Of a stretch of 64,000 nt of DNA, positions 12,707 through 24,332 are shown in pieces. The notes below the pieces were generated by a model, which saw only the letters and a program-made list of their open reading frames with translations, did no database searches and had not been told where the DNA came from. Positions within the stretch are counted from its first letter, which is position 1. Every line of letters begins with the position of its first letter. The stretch is taken from assembly GCF_048594095.1 (NCBI RefSeq), contig NC_132813.1, positions 7,180,991 to 7,244,990 of the forward strand, given 5' to 3'. The translations under genes and the position numbers were made by a program. The DNA comes from Paramormyrops kingsleyae (Eukaryota; Chordata; Actinopteri; Osteoglossiformes; Mormyridae).

Positions 12707-15439
12707 TCACGCAGATAATAAACGGACAAAAAAATTCTGCAAGTTATGTCTGATCAGAGGAGCCTTGAACAGAAACAGTATTTTGTCAGAAGGCTGTAAT
12801 TCAAACTGGTTTTCAAAGAGAGAATGGAAAGTCGGTCCCACTGGATCACGCCGAAGCCCAGTAAGGGGGTGAGAGTGCGTGTTCAGGCATTGGCACAGAG
12901 CACTCAGCACCTTTAAAGCCTCATCTGTTAGGGCCTTCTTGGGGTTCGTGTGAAAATCGACATTGGTTTTCCCGAACATGGGCACACTGGTTGGGCGGGA
13001 TGAATGAAAATGAGCTCGCCAGGGGTCCAGAGCCCAGACTGACTAGGAGTACTGTTAGTCATGTCTCACGCTGACGTGCTACGCTTCAAGCGCTCTCTGA
13101 GACCGCTCATTAAAAAACATGACTGTTTCAGTTCTCTTTGCCCCCAACCTCCCAACCAAGCTTGGTATCCTGCTGTGGATCCTAACACTGGTGATTCAAC
13201 CCAGCGATGCACCTCAGATCTCATCAACCACATGGCTGATTGCTTCTGATCTGGGCAGGGTTCCCACCATGAAGGTGCTGACAAGAGCTTCCCGATGTAC
13301 AAATTGTCGGCAGACGGAAGACCTTGGCGATCCATAGGTGTTTTCACATTTTGTCTGCTGAACGTTTCTTCCCCACGAAGCTTGATTGGAAGACTTACGG
13401 AAGCTCTGAGAAACACAGATGTACTCAGGGATGGAGTGAGCGTTAAATCGGAGACTCTCCTGGGGGGACCTGATCATTGCTGATGGCTTCTAGGACTGGT
13501 TGCTACTGCTTTTCAACCTCAAGTTCAGAGTAATTCTTCTTCAGAGCTCCTTTGATTCCATGCTCTTGATTACCTGCCTTCACGATAGCCAGTGGGACTT
13601 CCTGTGTCTCTACAGGCCTCAAGGTCAGGAGGATTTATACAATCTGGGGACTCTGTCTACTCAGTGGAAATGGAATAGAATTGTAGCTGGGTAAAAATCA
13701 CCCACAGAAGAGGGAACTGTACCCCACATGTTGCCCACAAAGATATATCTCATGACCACAATTCCAAGAGAGGGTTTAACTTTTTGTACTTCTGAAGCAA
13801 TGAATGTCTGAACATATAATGTTGCCACAGAGACAAACAATGTAATTTTTTTTTTTTCTTAGCAGTGAAGTGTTGTTTCATGCCTGCTCTTTAAATCTGG
13901 AATACCCCACCATTCCGACTTACTGAAGAAATGTCTTTGGGGACATAGCTCTCATTACAGATCCAGACAAAGGAAAGATTGAGGTCTTTTTCTTTCTGGT
14001 TAATGGAACCAAACATCTTTTTGATTAGTGGGAATGTAACACTGCCTTTTCTTTGGGGGAAATCAAATGAGACTTCAAATGAAATGATATGCAATGAACA
14101 TAAAAAAGAATATGGGGAAAAAAAAAACCAAGACGTGATTTTCACATATGTCTTGGAACACAATAAAAAAAATATACATGTGCATGTGCTTGGAATTCCG
14201 TTTTTATGCGAAAATGTAAAATGTACCAAGAGGCATATTGAAATTTGAGCTGGTGCGGCAGAAAGTAAATGAATAAAATAACCCACAAATGAAGGAGGAG
14301 TGCAAGTGTGCAAGAGTGCAAGTGGTGAGATGTGGTGAAGATACTCACCCGGCTGTGTATTAGAGGAGTATGCAGGGTTACCGGATGCTCTCTGAGATGT
14401 TCCTCATTAACATTTCTGACCCTCGCTGCAGGAGAAATAGAAACACCCAATTATAACTGTGGCAGAGCCCAAAACCAAGTAGTACCAGTTTACCACTGTA
14501 TTGCCATTCCAGACGTGAATATAAAATATACAGAAAATATGCATGCTACAAAAAACATGAAGAGAAGCAGTACAGTTAGGTAGGTTTAAGCCAAAAATGT
14601 AAACAGGAACTATTTCACATAAAATGTATGTATAATCATCTGAGGAATTTGACGATTAATACGACGAGCATTTTTAATCTGACCCTGGTTTCTCAGCTGC
14701 CTCCATCATTATGGAGATGTCCTGATTGCAAATCCCATCTTTTAAAACATAATTTAAACATTAATGGCCATTAAGAGCAACACCTGGTATTTCGGATATA
14801 AACGGATATCAGGAAAGTGAAGCAGCTCTAAGAAGGAGGTAGAAATTAGCACAAATTGAAATGGCTGAACGTGACGCAGAAATGTATTAACTGGAGTGAA
14901 TCATTTCATTAACCTTCAGAATGCCGCTCCTTAAATGCAGCTTTTATACACCTCATGCAGGAAGAAAAAGCGAGAGTGTGACACTGGTAATTATGGGGAA
15001 AAATGAGGGAGACGAGATTTAAATAAAAAAAAAGGCAATTACAGACAAAACACAGAGCAGATGAAGCCGCAAAATCTCTAACAAACAACAGCCTATTTAA
15101 CAGTTTCTGGAGCAGTAACAAGGACGGTGTCCCCAAAGATAAGTGTACAATAAGCCAGCGGGGTCTGGCTTTGCCAGATTTAAAGCGCATTCATCTACAC
15201 TTTATGTGAGGACATTAAAAAGGTGAATATTATTACAGATGAACCTTCATATTGATGCAGTTTTAAACAAAAACTTGCACAATAACCTTGGTACAAGTTT
15301 GTTATAACCTTTTGTATATGCAAATGCCTATGTGTTTGTATGTTGTAGTTTTTGGAAGCAAATCAAAAAGCATTTTGTATATTCAGGGTTTTTGTTTGCT
15401 GGATATATGTCTTTGCATATATTCTCTCTCTCTCTCCCT
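12707..15439. other. Non-coding; enhancer-like block at 14630-14800
   Basis: 14630-14800 carries gacgattaatacgacga, a CAGCTG E-box and taatttaaacattaatggcc, a composition typical of conserved enhancers. The remaining frames, including the 140-codon minus-strand frame at 13891-14313, show no family features. Confidence 0.35.
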
Positions 15440-15458
15440 CCCCCCCCCCCCCCCCCCC
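15440..15458 (+). repeat. Poly-C run, 19 bases, after (CT)n
   Basis: C19 preceded by a CT tract from about 15423; a polypurine/polypyrimidine stretch. Confidence 0.95.
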
Positions 15459-16929
15459 ATTAGGGCTGACCCACAATTCAAAGCACGTTGGAACCCCTCA
15501 TTTCCTGTGCTCCGCCTGCATAGTCATGTGGCATCAACATCCTTCCTTGTGGAAGTAGACTGTGGCAATTATAGGATTTTTTTGGGAGCATGGGAGGGGC
15601 CAAAATTCATACAGAGGTGCCAATCTTATCGTTAGCCAATGATACATTTTGAATTGGTGAATGACAAGAAATAGGGCACTCTGGCGACCAATCAGCTTTC
15701 AGCTGGGGCCTGTACACCTGTGGCCCTGCCCCTGTATACACTCCAGGATGACTGGCGTGTCAAATGGATTAAAGTGGTACAGTTAGCTATCCTGGTGGTG
15801 GGCCCTGGGCTTCCTTGGGGGGAACAGGAAGGAGGCAGGAAGCACATCACCAATCCTTTTATGTACTGAGCTAATATGTTCATCCATTTGTTATTTCACA
15901 GTCCTATACTCTAAATTTACTCTTAAGTGCTAGAGTCATTTTTATAAGTATCTAAACCCAAACATAGCTTAAAATTCTAAATCAGTAGAAAAACAACCTT
16001 TTTAAAATAGCTGTCAGAAAAGCTTGTCTCGTGGTTATTTTCACTTCATGAAAGCCAGATCAGTAGGACTTTTACTCTGAGGAATTAATATTTGGTAAGG
16101 CTGAAAGATAAAGTCGGGAGACATTTTTAATTTAAAGCCTTATTGGTTAAGTGGCCCACACATCTCTGTGACATCATACATCTCTGTGACAGTCGCTCTC
16201 GTCGGAGACGGCTGACCCCGTGACGGCCTCTCTTTAGTCCGACAGAGCCTCTGCCGTGTGAGTGGAGTCCTGGGAATCGCCCCTCCCCTCAGACGTGGTG
16301 GGGGAGCCAATGGGACCCGGCGGCTTCCTCTCGAGGGAATAGTGGGTCCACCTGTGTGGCTCTGACATTCCCTTTTCGGGGGATCAATCATCCGCCGTTC
16401 TGTTTCTTAACGCAGCTTCGGATCATGTCAGTTCCGCGGTTCGTGAGGCCCGTCGCGGAACGGCAGAGAGGACACTCTCAGCTTCGGATCTCCCCTTCCC
16501 GTCAGCGTCTGAATTATTAAATTAAGCCGACTCTGCCCCCAAGCTGTCCTCATGGTCATTAATTATTAAAGTAAGCTTATTACGCTGCTAGGAGACGGGC
16601 CAGAGAGGGCCGCAATTAGCCTACCGCTACTGGGAAATCACCTCTCCCGACTTAAACTAGCTGCCACTTTGGTAGAGGTTTGCCTCAAAAAGCATGTGGA
16701 TTTCCATCATCCTGACCCGTCGCTGCGGACACACCTTCACATCTGTCAGGTCAGTGAACATGCTGCTGGTGTCAGCCTGTGAATATAAGTCACCCCTCAG
16801 AGTACTGCTGGCGGCACTCTCCGAGAGTGATGACAGATGACCATCTACTGGAGTTTCCAGGACTGCAAGCTTCTTACCCACCTTTTTCCTGTTAACCCCC
16901 CTCTGTGCCATACTCTGTTCCATCCATCT
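15459..16929. other. Non-coding; enhancer-like block at 16500-16640
   Basis: 16500-16640 has repeated attattaa / taattatt cores in otherwise GC-balanced DNA. I see no gene. Confidence 0.35.
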
Positions 16930-17375
16930 TCCATACCCACTTGTCGTTTTCAGGGTTGTGGGGGGGTCCAGAGACTATCCCGGAAGCTATGGATGCAAGG
17001 CAAGGAATAACCCAGGACAGGGTGCCAACACACACACACACACACACATACACACACACAGACACACACACACACAATTTGATAACTCCAATCCACCCTA
17101 GTATGTTTTGAGCATGGACGTTGTTAGATCTAGTCTAGCCCTGAGAAGTTTAGTCCCGATCCTCCTTCGAAAAAACTTGAGGTAAACTTGACAAAGCCCC
17201 TGATCTTTTCAGTAGCTTCAAACTGCACTGGGTTTGGGACTGTAGGAGGGACACCACAGGACCCAGAGGAAACCCCACAATGACACGGGGAGAACAAACT
17301 CCACACACGTAGAGGCAGAGCGGAGACTTGAATCCTGGTGTCCAGATGTGAGGCAACATCTGCACCACCGTGCTT
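16930..17375 (+). repeat. Dispersed fish repeat with internal CA microsatellite
   Basis: It carries the phrases ggaaaccccacaatgacacg, ggagaacaaactccacacac and gaggcaacatctgcaccacc, hallmarks of a widespread fish interspersed repeat. A (CA)n tract at 17028-17076 is embedded. Confidence 0.5.
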
Positions 17376-18949
17376 GCCTGCTGTGCTGATTTCTCAAAAC
17401 GTTAATAGGTAAATGTGTTTCTGCGCTTTTGGAGTTTGAAACACTAAATGCTACAGTAACATCCCATCACAAAAAACACCAGTGCAGCATCTTATACAAG
17501 GACTTCAATGCTTAAGGTATGGAAAAAACTATATAAAACTATATATAAAAATTATGTAACAAAAAATATGTTAAGGGTTTGTTACAAGTTTAAGCAGCCA
17601 GTGGATTTGTATTATGTTCCAAGACTAAAAGAGACTGATAAGATTAATGGGATCATATGGTTATGGGAAACCATTCATAAGATGTACGTGTTTAAAACTT
17701 CATAATATGTTAAATGTAAAATGTAAATTATGTAAAAATTCATATTATGTTAAAAGAGTTAAAGATGGGTTTTAACATTAACTTTTAATTACTTCATTAT
17801 TTGCATCATCCTTTATTGTTCAAAGTTGAACTGTGATTTTATTATCTGTGACCTGTAAAATGGTCTTGATCTGCGAGTCTGGGACAGATTCCTTTTGTCT
17901 CCACCCACATACCCAGGCAGATCGCGGTATTTTTCTCAAGAATAGATCACGATATTTTCCGCATTGGAGATCATTTGTGATCATTTCTCCCCATTTTAAG
18001 GTATGTCGACGGTATTTTGCACAGTCAAATGATTTATAATAATTTTCCAGTGTAAGTTAGTGTTTCGCGAAGGTGTACTGTATGTAGATTTCAGGTAAAA
18101 TAAAGTTAAGCTTTACTGGGTATGTTATTTAATGTGCGTGTAAGCCCGTTTATTAGCGGGTTTCGCCCGCTATTCTGTGAACTTACATACGCACATACCT
18201 AAATGTGTTTTACTTGGTTGTTTTGAATGTTGTTCGTCTGGTAACTTGTATATGTTCTGTGAATTGTACAGTTGTTAATCTATTTATTAAACAATTAAGC
18301 CTAAGTGAGATTCTACATATGGTTGTAATTTAAATATGTTTACATAAGGTATTCCACTACAAACCATTCGTTTTGTGAATGTTTTGTGAATTATGTACGT
18401 GTTTGACAAAACATTCGCGTAAATGCTCTCACTACTAATATCGCTCTGTAATTTTATGATTATTTCTCCCCATTTTCATGGGTGTAGCACGTTACTCCAA
18501 CATCTGTACTGAAACGTAAGGAGATGCTTGCCTTGCTTGTAAAATGTGTTTTTTAGAGGTTGTCTCCACTCACCTGAGGATTTTTCGATGCTGAAACAGG
18601 CACGCCTTATGTCATTGACGAACCTGCACTAGGGAATAACGAAATGAAAATGGGATGGGTACAAGCATATTCCACGCACGTCACTCACCCTGCGCACAGC
18701 CGGCCAGCGCCGCCCCCAACAGGCCGCCACGAGGATTGTTCCGCGTTGACCGGAAGCGACCTCACTGCGGCGGGAACGCACGTTTTACGGATCACCGGAT
18801 GAGCGGCCACTCTCTGTCGGTCTTCAGAATCTCAGGGACTCCATTCGGTGCTGCAAATTTAGCCGAGGGCAAAGAAAAGGACAGGCAATCAGAAGCATTG
18901 TGGACGCTGGTCTAGACGCAGGGCAAATTTGGAGTGAAGAATAAAGATG
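17376..18949. other. AT-rich stretch with a nested hairpin
   Basis: 17500-18480 is strongly AT-rich and contains a nested inverted repeat at 18132-18196. A 17-base string (atttctccccattttaa / atttctccccattttca) recurs near 17984 and 18460. No gene or known element identified. Confidence 0.35.
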
Positions 18950-19255
18950 GCTGGGATGGTACAGACACACACACGCACACACAGTTCACATATTCATATC
19001 TTTATGGGAAGCCTCCATTCATTTCTATGGGCATAAGCCTAATCCCAACAATAACAATCTTATCCCCTACCCAGCCCTAAGCTTAACCATCAGTAACAAA
19101 ACAAAACAAGATGACTTTTGGCATTTTTAGCTTTTGATTGCAGTTGCAGATTTTTATAAGATTGAGGTCATCCTTGTCGGGCCCGAACAAATATCCCCAC
19201 AATGTAATAATTACAAACAAACACACACACACACACACACACACCCCAGCTGAGG
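18950..19255 (+). repeat. Dispersed fish repeat ending in CA microsatellite
   Basis: Components include ctccattcatttctatgggc, degenerate CCTAA-rich sequence (19040-19090), tccccacaatgtaataatta and a (CA)n tract (19219-19244). This order recurs in fish genomes. Confidence 0.5.
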
Positions 19256-21267
19256 AACGAATTTGAATTTCCTGGAGAAATACAGGACTTGTCGGTTTTC
19301 TTGAGACGTGATTTTCTTGCCCTGTTTTGCATCTTGTTATGGATGGCAAAGAGAAAAAAATGATGAGGGGCATCAAAGCATTTTATCTGCAGGCACAGAA
19401 ATGAGCGCGGGTGGGGATCTGTGCCCGGCCGAGAGCACCGCTGGTGTTTCTCTGTGCTCTTCCCATTAGTACCTTTTCACGGGAAGAGCACTCAGCAGTT
19501 GAAGGCAGCGCTGGAGCAGGCTGGGGGGGGGGGGGGGAGGAAGGAGGCTTTCAAGCCGGCGTTTCTCACCCAGAAAATGTCACTGTTCCACTTAGGAGAG
19601 TCACAGAGTGCACCGGCGGTGGCCCTCGATTTCCACGCCCCGTTGGAGGGTCGGATGCGGCGCATCAAAGTGCCTCGTGACCCATCCGCCTTCCTCGGAC
19701 TGGCAGCATGCGACACGGCACCAGGCAGTCTTCCGGACTTCACGGTGGGCGTCCCAGGTGGGCTCCCCTCCCCTTTGTAAAACCCCAGGAATGACCCTCA
19801 GCAATTATCTCCTCGTTCGAATGGTTAAATGCTAACATGCAAGTCCCCTTTAACAGGTCTCACCTTATTTGCTTTTGTATTTAGTATAAGTGCCTTTATT
19901 TTTCAGTTGTATTGAGTGTAAGTTTTTTGCTTTTATTGTATGTCTTTATATTTTACCGTTTCGAGATTTTTTAAATCTTTGTTTGTGCTCTTCTGTTAAC
20001 AAAGAGAACCCAGGGAAGGAGGGTTTTTTCCTTCCTATATAGGCTGTTTTGATGTCTCCCCTCTGCTGTCTTCTGGCTCGCCTTCTTTCCTTCTCTATAA
20101 ATGATGTAATGATGGATATTGACACATGTGAAAGGCGCTATACAACAAAAGATGAATTGAATTGAATTGGAATTGACCACAGGTAAGAACTAGCCTTCCA
20201 GATCACTCTGGGACATTCACAGCAAAGTTATCAATACGTGCCACCCGCTATCAAGTAAACCAATAAACAAACAAGCAAGCAAACAAGCGAAGCGTGTCAA
20301 CAGGCTGCCACGTCAGCGGGGACATAACAATGGTGACTGTAAACACCCGAGAAGACAAAAGCTTTTTACCCGGAGATCTGACACCCACAGAGAAAACAAG
20401 GGCAGTGCGCCCCCCCCCCCCGCACGCTCAAAGGGGAGACAAGAATTAACACTAATGAACATTAAATACACAAGCAAATGTCGACCGGGGGAAGTGCATG
20501 AAAGCAAATGGAAAGGGCAACAGAAAAAAGACCCACACATGCCCCTCACTCTCAGGTGAAAGACCTCAGCTGACATGATTCTTTATTGTCGAACTCTCCA
20601 AACCGCATACCTGACTCACTGGTGGCTGGGTTTGGCACGTGAAACCATGGCGACGGTTCAATCTTCTGGGCCCTTGGAAGTCCTGGAGAAGTCACGACTA
20701 GGATGAACTGGATTACCAGTTTGGATTGAACGATATGTGTTCCCTCAATGACACGCCAGCACGTGAAATGGTGTTTGTCTTCTGTTTGCAAGCCTAAATG
20801 AATAATGCATCGGCGCTAAATAAAACATCAACACCACAAGTGGGTAGATTTTAATTTTTGATGGCGATTACAAGTAGTGCATAATGAATGCCACCTCTGC
20901 GCCGTCCTCAGAGGAGAGGAAGGAAAACACGACGGCGAGCGGTCAGACGGGAGAAGCGTACTCCATGTACTGACAAAGTTTTTCAAGGGGAACAAAGCCA
21001 TTTAGAAACAGCCCACCGCTTCAGGCAGCATTCATGGTAACCTACAGAGGTCCTTAGAGAATGTGTCAGAGGGGGAGCCTGCCATTAAATATGATATAAG
21101 CAGGTGGTAATTGGCGTGACAGTGTTATTCACGCATACTTCAGAGGTATGGTTAAGTCCTGCCAGAGCAAGTATCAAACAAGGGAATGCTCTACACAGAT
21201 GTTCTGTGTTTGTATGGGTTTCCTTCAGGTACCCCTACACTCCAAAGCCATGCGGCGTCTCTAAACC
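19256..21267. other. Non-coding stretch, nothing recognised
   Basis: It holds G15 at 19523-19537 and a short C run near 20410. Overlapping frames on both strands at 19411-19835 reflect high GC. Confidence 0.35.
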
Positions 21268-21358
21268 AGCGTTTTTCAACCCTCTCCTCGGGAATCCCCA
21301 GATTGTCCACTTCTTTGCTCCCTCCAAGCTCCCAGTCAGAGACTGGTTTGAGAAATGC
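21268..21358. mobile_element. Short MITE remnant related to 22278-22676
   Basis: cagcgtttttcaaccctctc, tcggga, ttgctccctccaagctccca and a closing gagaaatgct echo the inverted ends of the larger foldback element 1 kb away. Confidence 0.45.
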
Positions 21359-21379
21359 TACTTTTAACTGTGCATTATG

Positions 21380-21530
21380 TGTGATTCTGAATCTGCCTTG
21401 TGACAAACCGGCATCCAGTCCAGTGTGTATCCTTTCTTGTGACTAATTTTTCTGCAATAGGCTCCAGGCTGGCTGTGACCCTGTACTGATTAAATGGTTA
21501 TGGGTGGTTGGATGGATGGATAAATGGAGA
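21380..21530 (+). repeat. Dispersed repeat fragment with GGAT-rich tail
   Basis: caaaccggcatccagtccag, then aggctccaggctggctgtga and a ggatggatgga tail, a form typical of old fish interspersed repeats. Confidence 0.4.
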
Positions 21531-22277
21531 CATTTAAATCCGTGGTCTTTGATCTAAACGTGCAGCAAGTCCATTAAAAATGCGTTAGAAGAAATATCTG
21601 CATGTCCCACTGTGTTTCTCATAGGTTGTGGAAATATTTTAAAACAACCAAAAAGCCAAAGCACTTCAAATGGCACTTCTAATTAGCAGTCTTATCCTTG
21701 TTTGACATTCAAATGGCATTTTATTTTTCTTCTCCCGAATCGCAGTGGCTTTAATTACAGCTTGTCAAACAAGAGACTGAAACCAAAAAACAGCACCTTT
21801 TAAATACCATCAGCAAATAAGTTAAAGTCGAGAGTCACTCCTGAGGCTTCGTCTTTATTAAGCAACTTGCAAGAATGTGGGAAAAGTTTCCTGCAGTTTT
21901 ATAACAGTATAAAAAGGGACGCAGCGCTGCTACTGTGACATTATTCATGTCCACAGAACCCAAATTTAAAAATTAATGACAAAAAAAAACAAAACCCACA
22001 ATGCTTGATTTCAGAATAATTAAAATGACTTCTATCAAGAGCAAATTTAATTGCACCATGTTTAAAATATTACTGCCATTTATAGATAAAGTTTTACCAT
22101 ATGAACGACAATAATTAGGAATCACTAGACCTGGTAGCAGAATATATTAATTTATATATTAAGGTATCATATCATTCTAAACGTTCTCTGATCTGTCCTG
22201 TGCTCAGTCATAGCCAGGCCACTTTCCATGACAAACCCTCCACAGCCTAAGTTCCTTCAAACCTTCTTCCCGTATAA
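21531..22277. other. Non-coding, enhancer-like AT-rich block
   Basis: 21580-22130 is AT-rich with ttctaattagcagtctt and ctttaattacagc. It lacks repeats and reads like conserved regulatory DNA, untested. Confidence 0.3.
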
Positions 22278-22676
22278 CAGTTTTTCTCAGCTCAGTCTTC
22301 AGGAGCCACAGTCTACATTTTTGCTCCTTCTTAGCTCCCAACACAGCTGTACCAGGTATTCTGTGTTGTCATTGTCATTCTGTGTTGGTTCAGTTATTCT
22401 ATGTTCTTGATTGTTTGGCTTAGGTATTCGGCATTCTCAATCGTTTAGTTAAGGTATTTTGTGTTCTTCATTGTTTGGTCCAGGTATTCTATGTTCTTGA
22501 TTGTTTGGTTCAGGTATTCTATGTTCTTGATTGGTTGGTTCAGGTATTCTATGTTCTTGATTGTTTGGTCCAGGTATTCTATGTACTCGATTGTTTAGTT
22601 CAGGTGTGCTGGGAGCTGGCAGGGAGCGAAAATGTCTGGGGCTCCCTGAGGACTGAGTTGAGAAACACTCCTGCAT
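22278..22676. mobile_element. Foldback MITE with a minisatellite core
   Basis: About 70-bp imperfect inverted repeats (22278-22348 and 22604-22676) share features such as tttctcagctcag / tttctcaactcag and a segment carrying ttgctcc / tcgctcc then agctccca. They bracket a 30-bp tandem array. The ends resemble a dispersed non-autonomous DNA transposon family common in fish. I could not define a clean target-site duplication. Confidence 0.6.
22381..22606 (+). repeat. 30-bp minisatellite, about 7.5 copies
   Basis: Units start every 30 bases from 22381, with a core ggtattctatgttcttga and variants. The first and last copies are the most diverged, as usual for an expanding array. A protein-like ORF over it merely reflects the period divisible by three. 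Confidence 0.93.
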
Positions 22677-23959
22677 AGGAACGTTTGAACGAGCATGGAA
22701 TCACTACTTACATAGTTATATTCAAACCAGTTCCAATTTTCGACTGCTGGAGACACAAAAGAAACAACCTTGATGGTTTGTCAAAGGATGACTGGGGGCT
22801 ATGGCGGAATCACAAGCTATCTATGTCAGAAAAGAAAAATGATCATCGCGACAAGGATGGGAGAGATAATCCAAACTGATCTGAGTAGCTTGTGTTCTCT
22901 GACCACCTCTGTTCTTCCCGAATGACAAATGAGGCATAAACAGAGCGGCTGTCGGTGGGGGGAGGTTAGCTATAGTGCAGACTATGCCACACTCTCATGT
23001 TACAGGTGGCCAGGCATCAACGTGCCATTTTACATGATTTTGGATGATGCTGCTGGAGGGCTAACCCTGACCCAAGATTCCAAGAGGGGGTTTCTCTTAT
23101 CTCTCCTTCAGGTCAGAGGATCTGTCTTCCACGAGAGCATCGTCGTCAGAGTCAGAACGAGTAGGGTGTCAGCTTTGGCGTTTAATCCCGGAGGATCAAA
23201 GAGGACCGCTCAAATTGAACTCCAAGCGCTAACCCCTCTAAGAAGATATCTTTAATTGAGGTGCTTTCAAAGCCATCCTGAGATTCTATTTGCTCTCTAT
23301 GGCACCATTCCGAGCCAGGAGATGCCTGACTGCCCCACTCCTGGAGGTACCTAATGAACACATTTGGAGCAGAGTATAGAGGCTGGGAATGAAACCCTCA
23401 GACATACGTGCAGCCTCGAGGAAAGCCAGCAGGGAATTCTGGGATTTGGGATGGTCTGGAGGGGGGGGGGGGGTAACAAGATGTAGTTGATCCAGTTGAG
23501 TAGCTTGTCAGTAAAGGATATTCCACCACCATGTCCATACTCACCCCAGGTTGTACCGCACTCCACACAGAAAAGTTCATTTTGCCTCGGCAATCCGCGC
23601 CTCTCCACCGCACCCCAAGAGTCACACTCACTCTTATCCAGCTTCCCCTCATATCAAAGGAAGCTTAATGAATAATTAATCCCAGCCCACTTTGAAGCAT
23701 CTATACAGGGAATGCGGAACGCAGCTCCGCTGAGCTACGATCAGGGGCCTCCAGCAGGAATCCCCCTTTGGACGAGGCTCTGAAGCAGCGATGTCTCAGA
23801 ACCATCGTCCAGGAGCCACCTGCAGCTTCTGGCATTCTACCATCTGGCTGGACACGTGGAGGCTGGCAGCTCAGCCTTTGAAATCGGACCGTAACCCTGT
23901 CCAGACCTTTGATGCAGCAGGACCGTGCCTATCTAACAACCTGCTATTTGAGGGTTAAT
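22677..23959. other. Non-coding stretch, nothing recognised
   Basis: It has a poly-G run near 23461-23473. No gene seen. Confidence 0.35.
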
Positions 23960-24332
23960 TTGTCAACAGGCTGCGCCAGAACGTCAGCTAACATCAACTG
24001 AAGTCCAAAGGTCAGCAACGCCATGGCAGCCTTAACCGACCCCGTTCTCCGCATTTTGACCATGAGTTGTCCTACCATAGTGCAGTGCTGAGCTACACAG
24101 CAGACAGTGGTATCATGAAGCCCCATGGTCCCCAGCATGGTCTAAATGCCAAATAAGCGTCTTCTGACGATTCTGCATGTCTCTTGGCCCAGATTTCAGC
24201 AGGATATGTCCAGGTCCTACTGGAGCTGTAATCCGAACCATAAGTTGGAGGTGGGGTGTCTTGGCCGGATGAGTCACCTGGGACAGCTCATCATTGGCTT
24301 CACATATGAGTGGGTTGTGACCCCCCCCCCCC
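23960..24332 (-). repeat. 370-bp segment, inverted near-identical copy of 27910-28279
   Basis: Aligning this segment to the reverse complement of 27910-28279 by eye shows five substitutions in about 364 bases outside the poly-C run (about 98-99% identity). This copy has neither the caggggtc ends nor the hairpin. I do not recognise the sequence. Short frames open on both strands in both copies, but no protein family is apparent. Confidence 0.9.

Noticed and set aside
18100..18200. Hairpin resembling a bacterial terminator or attachment site
   Set aside because: The window is clearly vertebrate; there are no bacterial genes, so the hairpin is better viewed as a repeat end or chance structure.
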